DNA from: CAZFYZ01 sp964523735
Lineage (GTDB): Bacteria; Armatimonadota; UBA5829
DNA: 9,677 nucleotides
NCBI GenBank assembly: GCA_964523735.1
Contig: CAZFYZ010000135.1
Location: 1 to 9,677 of the forward strand
Direction of reading: 5' to 3'
Part shown: in pieces, positions 1-6,745 of the stretch
Position numbering within the stretch: the stretch's first letter is position 1
Layout of the letters: every line of letters begins with the position of its first letter
Notes under the pieces: model-generated
What the model was told of the DNA's origin: nothing
The model's database searches: none
The model's input: the letters and a program-made list of their open reading frames with translations, nothing else
Program-made: the position numbers and the translations under genes

Positions 1-1
1 A

Positions 2-1786
2 GGCGACACCCCGGAAACGCTCAAGGACAAGCGGATCGTGGCATTGGACCTGGCTGGACTCGTGGCTGGCACCAAGTACCGAGGCGAGTTCGAAGAGCGC
101 ATGAAGCGGGTGATGGAAGAGGTCCGCAAGGCCGCTGGTGAAGTCATCCTGTTCATCGACGAGCTGCACACACTGGTGGGAGCCGGTGCGGCGGAGGGCG
201 CTATCGATGCGTCCAACATCCTCAAGCCCGCGCTTGCCAGAGGTGAGCTGCAGTGCATCGGCGCGACCACGATGGACGAGTATCGCAAGTACATCGAGCG
301 CGACGCTGCCCTCGAGAGGCGCTTCCAGCCGATCCAGGTGAGGGAGCCGTCTGTCGAGGAGACGATCGAGATTCTGAAGGGCCTGCGCGACAGGTATGAG
401 AAGCACCACACCGTCACTATCGACGACACGGCGCTGACGTCTGCCGCGGAGTTGTCCTCGAGATACATCACCGACCGCGCGCTGCCGGATAAGGCTATCG
501 ACCTGATCGACGAGGCCTCCTCCAGGGTGCGGCTGAGACAGTCTATGCCTCCGCAGGATCTGCGGACTGCAAAGCAGGAACTGGCGAAGATCCAGGCGGA
601 TCTGGTCTCGGTTCCCGCAGGCTCCAACTACGACAGGGCCCCTGAGCTTCGCGCGCAGGAGCACGACCTGACCGAGAGAGTCACCGAACTCGAGCGCAAG
701 TGGCAGGAGGATCGCGAAGGGCTCTCCACCATCGTGAATGAGGACGAGATCGCACAGATCGTCTACAGCTGGACCGGGATTCCGGTCTCCAGGCTGGTCG
801 AGGGCGAGTCCGCGAAGCTCCTCAAGATGGAGGACGTGCTGCATGGCCGCTTGATCGGCCAGCACGACGCTGTAGTCGCTGTTTCCAAGGCTATCCGCCG
901 TGCCAGATCAGGCATGAAGGACCCGAAGAGACCGATGGGCAGCTTCGTCTTCCTCGGCCCGACTGGTGTTGGAAAGACCGAGCTTGCCAGGGCGCTTGCG
1001 GCGTTCCTGTTCGAGACCGAGGATGCCCTGATCCGCATCGACATGTCTGAGTACATGGAGCGGTTCGCGGTGTCGAGACTGGTCGGCGCTCCTCCCGGCT
1101 ACGTGGGTTACGATGAGGGCGGCCAGTTGACTGAGGCAGTCCGCCGCAGACCGTTCGCGGTGATCCTCTTGGACGAGATCGAAAAGGCGCACCCGGACGT
1201 CTTCAACATCCTGTTGCAGGTGATGGAAGACGGGCGGCTGACCGACTCGCAGGGTCGAATCGTGGACTTCAAGAACGCGATCATCATCATGACCTCGAAC
1301 ATCGGGGCTCAGTCGATCGTCGGCGGCGCGGGCATCGGTTTCCGCGATCTGTCCGAGGCTATCGACACCGAGCGCGGCTACGAGAGCATGAAGAACCGCA
1401 TCATGGAAGAGATGAAGCGGACCTTCAGACCCGAGTTCCTGAACCGCGTGGACGATGTGATCGTGTTCCATCAGCTCACGAAGGACGAGATCATCCAGAT
1501 CGTGGACCTGATGCTGGACCGCGTCCGCCAGCAGATGTCGCACCAGGGTATGTCCCTCGAGGTGACAAGCGAGGTGCGGGAGCAGTTGGCATCGGAGGGC
1601 TTCGACCCGCAGTTCGGCGCCAGGCCGTTGAGGCGAGCCGTTCAGCGATTGATCGAGGACCCGCTTTCCGAGGAAATCCTCCTCGGCCGGTTCGCAACCG
1701 GCGACACGATCAGAGCCGAAATCGAAGACGGCCGTATCTTCTTCACGAAGTCGGCCGATCTCCCGGTCCCGGTGGAGGCTTCATAG
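2..1786 (+). CDS. clpC: ClpC-type AAA+ ATPase (Clp protease unfoldase), 5' partial
   Basis: This is the C-terminal 594 residues of a class I Clp ATPase; the N-terminal domain and the D1 Walker A lie before the window. ClpC hexamers unfold substrates and thread them into ClpP in the cytoplasm. Seen in order: the D1 stretch with Walker B (ILFIDELH, nt 146-169); a short middle linker with a UVR-like motif (YDRAPELR, about nt 630-655), which separates ClpC from ClpB and ClpA; the D2 Walker A GPTGVGKT (nt 956-979); pore loop GYVGY; D2 Walker B ILLDEIEKAH (from nt 1163); an IGF tripeptide (about nt 1334-1342), matching the ClpP-binding loop; and the sensor-2 region GARPLRR. The C-terminus is full length for the family and ends in TAG. 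The first ATG/GTG-like codon in the window is internal; coding continues upstream of it with the typical GDTPETLKDKR text. The product assignment is secure; ClpC over ClpB rests on the short UVR linker. Confidence 0.95.
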   Translation, partial: GDTPETLKDKRIVALDLAGLVAGTKYRGEFEERMKRVMEEVRKAAGEVILFIDELHTLVGAGAAEGAIDASNILKPALARGELQCIGATTMDEYRKYIERDAALERRFQPIQVREPSVEETIEILKGLRDRYEKHHTVTIDDTALTSAAELSSRYITDRALPDKAIDLIDEASSRVRLRQSMPPQDLRTAKQELAKIQADLVSVPAGSNYDRAPELRAQEHDLTERVTELERKWQEDREGLSTIVNEDEIAQIVYSWTGIPVSRLVEGESAKLLKMEDVLHGRLIGQHDAVVAVSKAIRRARSGMKDPKRPMGSFVFLGPTGVGKTELARALAAFLFETEDALIRIDMSEYMERFAVSRLVGAPPGYVGYDEGGQLTEAVRRRPFAVILLDEIEKAHPDVFNILLQVMEDGRLTDSQGRIVDFKNAIIIMTSNIGAQSIVGGAGIGFRDLSEAIDTERGYESMKNRIMEEMKRTFRPEFLNRVDDVIVFHQLTKDEIIQIVDLMLDRVRQQMSHQGMSLEVTSEVREQLASEGFDPQFGARPLRRAVQRLIEDPLSEEILLGRFATGDTIRAEIEDGRIFFTKSADLPVPVEAS

Positions 1787-1814
1787 CCTCTTTCTCGGGG
1801 GAGGCAACTTCTTC

Positions 1815-1852
1815 TCCCCTCCCGCTTCAGGGGAGGGGTCCGGGGAGGGGTC
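1815..1852 (+). repeat. Family P palindromic repeat, copy P1
   Basis: A hairpin of CCCTCCC, a short CGCTTCA-type loop and GGGGAGGG, followed by a conserved GGGGAGGGGTC tail. It lies 28 bases after the clpC stop. The same unit recurs at 5305, 5353, 5824, 6650 and 6746, always in this orientation. It could form an mRNA 3'-end hairpin for clpC, but there is no T-run. Confidence 0.8.
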
Positions 1853-1870
1853 TACAACCTAACGAACACC

Positions 1871-1904
1871 AAACGCCCCGAGCACTTCGCCCGGGGCGTT
1901 TGCA
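1871..1904 (+). terminator. Probable intrinsic terminator after clpC
   Basis: A perfect 10-bp stem AAACGCCCCG / CGGGGCGTTT (1871-1880 with 1892-1901) encloses an 11-base loop, about 85 bases after the clpC stop on the same strand. The T-run is only three bases, so strength is uncertain. The hairpin is also the left edge of the duplicated unit and recurs at 3727 and, diverged, at 6820. Confidence 0.55.
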
Positions 1905-2125
1905 CATCTCCCTCTCCTGGGAGAGAGGGGCTGGGGTGAGTCTATTCCCACGCATACGCGGCGGCGCTGTCAATCAGGCCCGTCCATGCTGAGTAGGCGC
2001 GGGGTGGCGCGCCGTATCGAAGCAGCGGTAGCGGCCCGTTCGATACGCTGACGCTACTCAGGGCAGGCGGGCTGATCGTTACGACTTGTGCCAGAAACCT
2101 GTGCCAACATACAAGGGGTGGAGGT
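1872..2125 (+). repeat. Large composite intergenic repeat, copy A
   Basis: This 254-bp unit is almost identical to 3727-3979; by eye most differences are single bases plus a few 1-3 base indels. It is a mosaic of four parts: (1) the ACGCCCCG/CGGGGCGT hairpin; (2) a CCTCTCCTGGGAGAGAGGGG hairpin with a GGGGTGAG tail (about 1909-1937); (3) a nested long hairpin, CTGAGTAG (1989-1996) pairing with CTACTCAG (2054-2061), with CGTATCGAA (2013-2021) pairing with TTCGATACG (2039-2047) inside; (4) a GCCAGAAA...GCCAACATACA tail (family R, 2088-2125). No protein-coding signal is evident. It fills most of the space between the converging clpC and anchored-protein genes. Confidence 0.9.
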
Positions 2126-2163
2126 ATTGCGGGGTGGGTGACACAGTGGCTGCCTAGAGGTAT

Positions 2164-3618
2164 CTACGGCCTGGATGGTCCTGCCGGCATTCCGGATGGG
2201 GGTCCCGGAGCCATCGGCCCCATCGTGGGCTTCTTGCTTGGTGGCGGGATCGGAGGCTCGGGCTCGTCGCTTAGCCAGACGATATCACCGCTGGAGTGTG
2301 GCGCCATCGGGTATTTGCATTCCCTCCCCTTGTCGTCGCGCAGGTTCGGACCGATGCTGTAGAGCGTGAATGCATTCCTTCGACGGATGTAGCCCACATC
2401 GTGGCCACTGAAAGGGTCCTTGCGGAGGCGGATGCCCAGGCTGCTCTGCAGTTCCTTGAGGCTCTGTGGATATGAGCCGAACCGGGTTCTGTAAGCATCC
2501 AGCGCCAGAGATGTCTCGGCGAACGTAAGATCGGTGATACAGAGGTCGCGTCTAAGCTGCACCTCATGCGCAGTCACCGCGCAGTTGCGAGCGACGTAAG
2601 CGTACCACGGGAAGCCCGGGTCGCCCGGCTGTCTCTCCAGAGCTGAGAAACCTCTGTAGGGCTTATCGACCAAGCGCAGTTGCCGGCGCATATGACTGAG
2701 ATAGCACAGCTCGTCCGAGTAGGAGAACGGAAGCCACAGCCAGGTGCCGACGAACCGGTTGGGACTGTGGAAACGCCACTCGTTCGGTCCATCGATGAGG
2801 CACGGCTCGCAAAATGATGCCACGTAGTCGTCATGTGTCGTATGTCGCGATATACCGAACATCTGGATTGCCCAGACTCTGTCGGTTACGAGGCTTGGCC
2901 CATACTCCGCGCCGAGGTCGATTCGCGCTAGAGCTTGCCTTAGTGAGTCGGCCTGTTCCTCAGTCAGGCGGCAGTGCTGGAGCAGGTATCTCGTGCTGTC
3001 TGCGGCGCAGCCGATGAGGCTAGCTCTTGTCCATTGCGACAAGTGGTTTGTGGGGCGGGCCTTCAATGATTCGCTCAGCGCAAGCATGAGTCTGATTGAT
3101 CTCAGAGCTTCCTCAGTGTTTCCGTGCCTGGCATTGAGCTTGGCTCGTGCGCCGAGTAGGTCTCGGTAAGCACGGAGTTGGCCGGGGTAGGCGAAGTGGG
3201 CAAGCACGCCGTCCTTCCAGCGCACATTGAACTGGCAGCTGGGTCTGCGCGCGCCCTCCTCAAGCATGATGACGTAAGGCTCCCATCGCTTCATTATAGC
3301 CTTCAGTTCAGCGTCGGAGGGGTTCTCTTCGGGGCTCGGCCCAGGGGCCAACGACCAAGCCGCTGCGGCAGTATCGTGGAAGTTCTTGCCGCCGAGATGC
3401 CTGAAGGCCTTTGCGTACACGACTGCCGCGTTCTCAGCGTCTGGTATCTTCTTCGGAACCAGGTCGGCCGCTGTTACCGGCATGCCTTCCGCCCGGATGC
3501 GCGCGAGTTCGCGGGACACTAGATGCGCAAGGTAGAGAGTGGCGACCGACCATACTATGAACAGCGCCAGCGTCACAACCGCCAGTGCTTTGGCTGCTCT
3601 CTTGAGTCTCTTTCTCAA
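2164..3618 (-). CDS. Membrane-anchored protein of unknown function with pseudopilin-like C-terminal region
   Basis: I do not recognise a named family. With the TTG start at 3618 the protein is 484 residues: a short basic N-terminus (MRKRLKRAAK), one hydrophobic segment at about residues 9-33 acting as signal-anchor, then a long soluble part presumably outside the membrane. At about residues 368-430 there is a pattern like the C-terminal part of GspG-type pseudopilins and related planctomycete-style proteins: ALDAYRTRFGSYPQSLKEL, then DPFSG, then LYSIGPN and a DDKG turn. The last about 30 residues are rich in Pro and Gly. The start was chosen because TTG 3618 has GGGGGG six bases upstream (3625-3630) and gives a clean signal-anchor; the frame is also open to GTG codons at 3648 and 3657, inside a 9-base tandem repeat and with poor ribosome sites. 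The gene faces clpC tail to tail and is bracketed by copies A and B of the large repeat. Function is unknown. Confidence 0.8.
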   Translation of the reverse strand: MRKRLKRAAKALAVVTLALFIVWSVATLYLAHLVSRELARIRAEGMPVTAADLVPKKIPDAENAAVVYAKAFRHLGGKNFHDTAAAAWSLAPGPSPEENPSDAELKAIMKRWEPYVIMLEEGARRPSCQFNVRWKDGVLAHFAYPGQLRAYRDLLGARAKLNARHGNTEEALRSIRLMLALSESLKARPTNHLSQWTRASLIGCAADSTRYLLQHCRLTEEQADSLRQALARIDLGAEYGPSLVTDRVWAIQMFGISRHTTHDDYVASFCEPCLIDGPNEWRFHSPNRFVGTWLWLPFSYSDELCYLSHMRRQLRLVDKPYRGFSALERQPGDPGFPWYAYVARNCAVTAHEVQLRRDLCITDLTFAETSLALDAYRTRFGSYPQSLKELQSSLGIRLRKDPFSGHDVGYIRRRNAFTLYSIGPNLRDDKGRECKYPMAPHSSGDIVWLSDEPEPPIPPPSKKPTMGPMAPGPPSGMPAGPSRP

Positions 3619-3726
3619 AGCAGTCCCCCCGATCGGAACAGTTCTCACAGTTCTCACAACCCTACGACTCGGCTGGCTGCCCTAAGGTTCCGCATCTCCG
3701 GCTCCGAGAGGCCCTGCCCAGTAACT

Positions 3727-3979
3727 AACGCCCCGAGCACTTCGCCCGGGGCGTTTGCACATCTCCCCCTCTCCTGGGAGAGAGGGGCCGGGGTGAGTCT
3801 ATTCCTACGCATACGCGGCGGCGATGTCAATCAGGCCCGTCTATGCTGAGTAGGCGCGGGTGGCGCGCCGTATCGAAGCAGCGGTACCGGCCCGTTCGAT
3901 ACGCTGACGCTACTCAGGGCAGGCGGGCTGAGCGACGACTTGTGCCAAAAACACACGCCAACATACATGGGTGGGGGGT
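3727..3979 (+). repeat. Large composite intergenic repeat, copy B
   Basis: Second copy of the unit at 1872-2125, same orientation and same order of sub-hairpins: GC-rich hairpin (stem 3727-3735 with 3747-3755), CCTCTCCTGGGAGAGAGGGG hairpin, nested CTGAGTAG/GTATCGAA hairpin (3846-3917) and the GCCAAAAAC...GCCAACATACA tail (3942-3979). It lies between the 5' end of the anchored-protein gene and the 3' end of the primase gene. Together with the 3658-3726 leader it fills the gap between those genes. Differences from copy A sit mostly in loops and near the right end, so the stems look conserved. Confidence 0.9.
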
Positions 3980-4008
3980 CCGGCGTGCGGCGGAGTTGGC
4001 ATGACCGG

Positions 4009-6475
4009 CTATAGATCGTAGCACTCCCTCAAGGCTTCGGCGTACTCTCGGCCCGCGGCTACCGGGTCATAGTCGTCGTCATCATCCTCCGGTTCGAAAG
4101 CATCCAGCATGCCCGGCAGGTCCTCCGGGATCTCCGGGAGGGGCGGCTCAGTGGGACTGTCTCCCGGGCCATCGGCGCACTCAGANNNNNNNNNNCTCAG
4201 ATTCGTCTTTCGGGATTTGGGTGAGGCACGATGGTTCGGTGGGCGATGTCCCCTGGGTCTGTGCCTCCCCCGGGCCATCGGTCCACCGAAATCCCGAAAG
4301 ACCGGTCTGAGCCGGGTCTGGTTTCTCCATCCCCGTGAGACGGTACATCCGATCCGGCCACTTGATGATCAGCCCCGCGTTGACCATATCCGAGAGAGTC
4401 CGTGATCCTGTGCGGGCAGGGCAGCCCATCTTCTGGATCAGGGTCCCCGACCTGCACGCGGAGAGTTCCTCCAGCGTCTTGAGGACGATCGTTCGCCTGA
4501 TCATCTCCTTGGACATCGCCTGGCCTCCGACGCAGCTAACCGTCACGCTGCCGTCAGGCTGATCGATTATCTTGAGGCAGAAGGGCTTGCTGGGTTGTGC
4601 GGGACGGCACTTGTCGTGCTCGCACAGAATCTCATCGTCGTGAACCCGCCTCACCGCGACGTGCGAGATGATGGCGTTGCGCAGGTCGCTTGCGCCTCTC
4701 ATCAACTGGCCGGCGTCGTTGACTGTCCCTCGCTTGCGCTGGTGATGCAGAACCACGATCGCGAGGCTGCCCTCCCGGGCGATCCCGTCCAGCCCGCCGA
4801 CCAACTGACGCATCAGCACGTTGTTGTTCTCATCGCCCTGGTGAGCGGCGATCAGCGAATCGATGATTATGAGCCTGGGCTGATAGCGCTTGACCGATCC
4901 CCACAGCCAGGCCCGGCCCTCCGGGGTATCCATCATCAGCTCGACCCCTGGCTTGCCCCGCTTGGGGATATAGATCTGCAGTCCCTCGAGGTCAACCTCT
5001 CTGCCGGCGCACAACTGGACCAGCCTGCGGCCGATTGTGGCCTCGTCATTCTCGAGGTCAACGTAGAGCACGGGGCCCTGCTTGCACCCGAACTGACCCG
5101 CGAAGTCCTGACCGGACGCGACCGCCACAGCCAGATCGAGCGCGATGAAGCTCTTGCCGATGCCTCCCTCTCCACTGAGGATGGTGACCCCTCTCGACGG
5201 AACCAGCGCCTCGACGGTGAACTCGACAGGCTCCTCACCGACCTTTTGCAGCTCCCCGGCCTTCCAGCAGCTATCGGGGTCGAACTGGACGATGGGCTGG
5301 TCTACCCCCTCTCCCTGTGGGGGAGGGCTGGGGAGGGGTCTTACCACGCCTGCCCCCTCCCACTTTAGGGGAGGGCTGGGGAGGGGTCTACCCGGCTGAT
5401 ACACGCTCGCCCCCGGCCCGTGATAGACGTTATGGATCACCGAACACAGCTCCAGGTCGCTCAGGGGAGGATGGTTCTTGCCATTCCACTCACGCAGAGC
5501 GGCTGCGCACATCTGTTCGGGTATGCCCCTTCGTCGAACCTGACCGGCGAGAGAGAACGCGACGTAGTTCCTGCGACCCTCTTCGACTCCCTGCCAGACG
5601 TCACTCCCGTCATTTCGAACGCAGTGAGAAATCTGCTTTTCTGTTCCGCTACCACCAGAGCAGATTCCTCGGCTCCGCTGTGCTCCGCTCGGAATGACAA
5701 GAGACCCCACTTGGTGTTTCGGGATTTCGGCAGTGCACGATGGTTGGCCGTGTGATGTCCCCTGCGCTTGATCGCGGCCTGGGCCATCAGAGCACCCAAA
5801 TCCCGAAACAACCTCTCGCGTGCTCCCTCCCGCTTTAGGGGAGGGCTGGGGAGGGGTTTCCTCGTACCTCTCGCTCAGCGCCAGCGCGACCTCTAGCTGC
5901 TCCAGCAGATACCGATACATATTCGGCTGCACCTTCCCCACGAACCCACCACAAACGGATGTTCGCTTGTAGTTGAAGCTGCCCGGAACCCTCATAATGC
6001 GCGAGATATCGTGGCAGGCCAGGTCCCCTCCGACCACCAGCGCGATCCCGCGGTTCACAGCCTCGATGCGCTTGAAGTCCCCGATCCCCGCCATCTTCTC
6101 CAGGAGCCAGTAGGCGTGGTAGCCGTGACCGGTGCGAATGAGGCAGCTCGGACGGACTGGGAACCGCTGGATCCTCTCCTGCGCCTCCTCGATCTCGATC
6201 TCCGCGTCCAGGTCCACCCAGACTGCTCCGACCCGGGTGCATGCCGATTTCCCATTGCCCGCTCCGCGCTCACGCAGGGCAACTCCAATGTAGCAATCGA
6301 GTCCCTCCCGCGCCGCCTCGACATAGTTGAGCGCGTTCTTGATGGACTTGAACTGCCTCAGATGTGGCCCGCCGGAACCCAGCAGCCGGACCTCGATCAC
6401 CTCGTTCGATTCCATCCTGGCGAAGAGTTGGTTGTAGAACAGTTCTGCTGCCTCACGATCTCTGAGCTTACTCAC
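4009..6475 (-). CDS. Replication-type primase/ATPase (AEP primase, PriCT-like, RecA-like ATPase, winged helix) with in-frame repeat insertions; interrupted by gap
   Basis: Resembles primase-helicase or RepA-type proteins of plasmids, phages and integrated elements, which prime DNA and load or act as a helicase. Seen: an archaeo-eukaryotic primase-like domain at residues about 60-175 with WVDLDAE (D88, D90), RTGHGYHAYW (H118, H120) and RIMRVPGSFNYKR; a PriCT-like helical part at about 299-352; a RecA-like ATPase at about 423-610 with Walker A SGEGGIGKS (434-442) and Walker B LIIIDS (535-540); a winged-helix-like part at about 655-715; and an acidic tail with a DDDDD run ending ECYDL. The GTG start at 6475 follows AGGAG (6484-6488). 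Linkers at about 206-291 and 362-392 and the tail after 726 are encoded by palindromic repeats. As deposited, the frame hits a stop next to the N-gap; collapsing the flanking CTCAGA duplicate restores a continuous reading of about 816 residues. Cargo of an integrated element is possible, but no integrase or other phage gene is in view. Confidence 0.8.
4122..4185 (-). repeat. Family S repeat, degenerate copy in the primase tail
   Basis: Aligns by eye with the complete copy at 4205-4302: CGGGATCT in place of CGGGATTT, then GGCTCAGTGGGACTGTC, and a shared CCCGGGCCATCGG core. About 15 internal bases are missing and the right terminal arm is absent at the gap. On the minus strand it encodes CADGPG...SPTEP...IPED, a diverged version of the peptide encoded by the two full copies in this gene. 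Confidence 0.55.
4186..4195. other. Assembly gap (10 N) inside the primase gene
   Basis: Ten undetermined bases. The left flank ends in CTCAGA (4180-4185) and the right flank starts with CTCAGA (4196-4201). This looks like two contigs whose ends overlap by six bases but were joined with a fixed-size gap. Two similar repeats (4122-4185 and 4205-4302) abut it, a common reason for an assembly break. Confidence 0.95.
4205..4302. repeat. Family S palindromic repeat, copy in primase C-terminus
   Basis: 98 bp bounded by perfect 14-bp inverted arms GTCTTTCGGGATTT (4205-4218) and AAATCCCGAAAGAC (4289-4302). It is read in frame by the minus-strand primase gene, giving TDGPGEAQTQGTSPTEPS and a following IPKDE. 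Related copies are at 5715-5809 (same gene) and 8930-9011 (between genes). Confidence 0.85.
5305..5340 (+). repeat. Family P palindromic repeat, copy P2 (inside primase gene)
   Basis: CCCTCTCCCTGTGGGGGAGGG hairpin with the GGGGAGGGGTC tail. Read on the minus strand by the primase gene it gives RPLPSPPPQGEGVD. It is in tandem with P3, 12 bases away, in the linker between the PriCT-like and ATPase parts. Confidence 0.8.
5353..5388 (+). repeat. Family P palindromic repeat, copy P3 (inside primase gene)
   Basis: CCCCTCCCACTTTAGGGGAG hairpin followed by GGCTGGGGAGGGGTC. On the minus strand it encodes GRPLPSPPLKWEG in the primase linker, the same frame as P2 but a different frame from P4. Confidence 0.8.
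5609..5699. repeat. Family Q palindromic repeat (GTCATTTCGAA type) inside primase gene
   Basis: About 91 bp with complementary ends: GTCATTTCGAACGCAGTGAG and ATCTGCT on the left, AGCAGAT and a CTCCGCTCGGAATGAC end on the right. This matches a REP-like hairpin type I recognise from many bacterial genomes (recall, not searched). On the minus strand it is read through as LVIPSGAQRSRGICSG, a spacer, then QISHCVRND, in the linker just before the PriCT-like part. No stop codon falls in the used frame. Confidence 0.8.
5715..5809. repeat. Family S palindromic repeat, copy in primase first linker
   Basis: 95 bp bounded by perfect 12-bp arms GTTTCGGGATTT (5715-5726) and AAATCCCGAAAC (5798-5809). The minus-strand primase frame reads it as CSDGPGRDQAQGTSHGQPSC plus IPKH, clearly parallel to the peptide from 4205-4302. 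It sits between Q and P4, so three different repeat types are packed into about 250 bases of coding sequence. Confidence 0.85.
5824..5858 (+). repeat. Family P palindromic repeat, copy P4 (inside primase gene)
   Basis: CCCTCCCGCTTTAGGGGAGGG hairpin with the GGGGAGGGGT tail. The primase frame reads it as ETPPQPSPKAGGSTRE, a different frame from P2 and P3. It marks the end of the primase catalytic domain. Confidence 0.8.
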
Positions 6476-6527
6476 TTGCGGTTCTCCTTTCGGTGCTGTT
6501 AACTAGTGGACGACAGACGAATGCCAT
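6468..6527 (-). CDS. Possible 19-residue leader ORF overlapping the primase start
   Basis: ATG at 6527 is preceded by GGAGGGA (6531-6537) at good spacing and reads MAFVCRPLVNSTERRTASE to a TAA at 6468. It overlaps the primase GTG (6475) by eight bases in another frame, an arrangement that could couple translation of the two. The strong ribosome site and the overlap are visible; expression is inference. It may be chance in a 5' leader. Confidence 0.25.
   Translation of the reverse strand: MAFVCRPLVNSTERRTASE
6484..6488 (-). promoter_or_regulatory. Ribosome binding site of the primase gene
   Basis: AGGAG on the minus strand, eight bases before GTG 6475. It fixes the start at a GTG; no ATG with comparable support is nearby in this frame. 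Confidence 0.75.
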
Positions 6528-6553
6528 AACTCCCTCCGAACTACAATTCCCAA
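6503..6553 (-). CDS. Possible 16-residue upstream leader ORF
   Basis: GGGAGGTGATGACG followed by TTG (6553), reading MGIVVRRELWHSSVVH to a TAG at 6503. An in-frame ATG lies two codons earlier but too close to the GGAGG. It is about 30 bases after the predicted transcription start. The only support is the near-consensus Shine-Dalgarno; conservation is unknown. Confidence 0.15.
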   Translation of the reverse strand: MGIVVRRELWHSSVVH

Positions 6554-6589
6554 CGTCATCACCTCCCGTGTCCATTAGTAGTGAACAAC

Positions 6590-6618
6590 AGTATAGCTCA
6601 GGGCAAGACGGCTGTCAA
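6590..6618 (-). promoter_or_regulatory. Sigma-70-type promoter of the primase gene
   Basis: On the minus strand: consensus TTGACA (6613-6618), a 17-base spacer, and TATACT (6590-6595), one base off consensus. An A-tract (T-run 6634-6639 on the plus strand) lies upstream where an UP element could be. The predicted start at about 6583 leaves a leader of about 107 bases before GTG 6475. Confidence 0.8.
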
Positions 6619-6649
6619 GGGGGTTGGGGGAAGTTTTTTCAGATAATTC

Positions 6650-6683
6650 TCCCTCCCTCTTTAGGGGAGGGCCGGGGAGGGGT
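6650..6683 (+). repeat. Family P palindromic repeat, copy P5
   Basis: CCCTCCCTCTTTAGGGGAGGG hairpin followed by GGGGAGGGGTC, just upstream of the primase promoter and outside any gene. Confidence 0.75.
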
Positions 6684-6696
6684 CTACCGCCGTGAC

Positions 6697-6735
6697 GCGC
6701 CAAAAAGTCACGCCAACATGGGAGGGGTGGGGTCT
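6697..6735 (+). repeat. Family R repeat, copy R3
   Basis: GCGCCAAAAAGTCACGCCAA followed by CATGGGAGGGGTGGGG. It matches the right ends of the large repeats (2088-2125 and 3942-3979) and, inverted, 9086-9113. Between P5 and P6; no coding function seen. Confidence 0.65.
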
Positions 6736-6745
6736 TGCCACACGT

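Noticed and set aside
908..1543. 211-codon minus-strand open frame opposite clpC
   Set aside because: It mirrors a conserved clpC coding region, has low-complexity His/Asp/Arg-rich text and no recognisable domain; a GC-rich antisense shadow.
1872..2125. Insertion sequence or MITE with target-site duplication
   Set aside because: I could not find matched terminal inverted repeats at the outer edges or flanking short duplications around either copy; it is listed only as a composite repeat.
3654..3760. Minus-strand frame ending before the anchored-protein gene, including a 13-residue ORF starting MRNLRAASR at 3695
   Set aside because: The text looks somewhat protein-like, but it runs back into the hairpin of copy B, has no clear ribosome site and no known family. 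A gene remnant is possible but not supportable.
4595..5368. 257-codon plus-strand open frame opposite the primase gene
   Set aside because: The opposite strand encodes intact Walker A and B motifs; this frame shows no domain and runs into translated P repeats.
4009..6475. Prophage or integrated plasmid around the primase gene
   Set aside because: The protein type fits, but no integrase, capsid, partition or attachment-site sequence is visible in the window, and all neighbours are non-phage genes.
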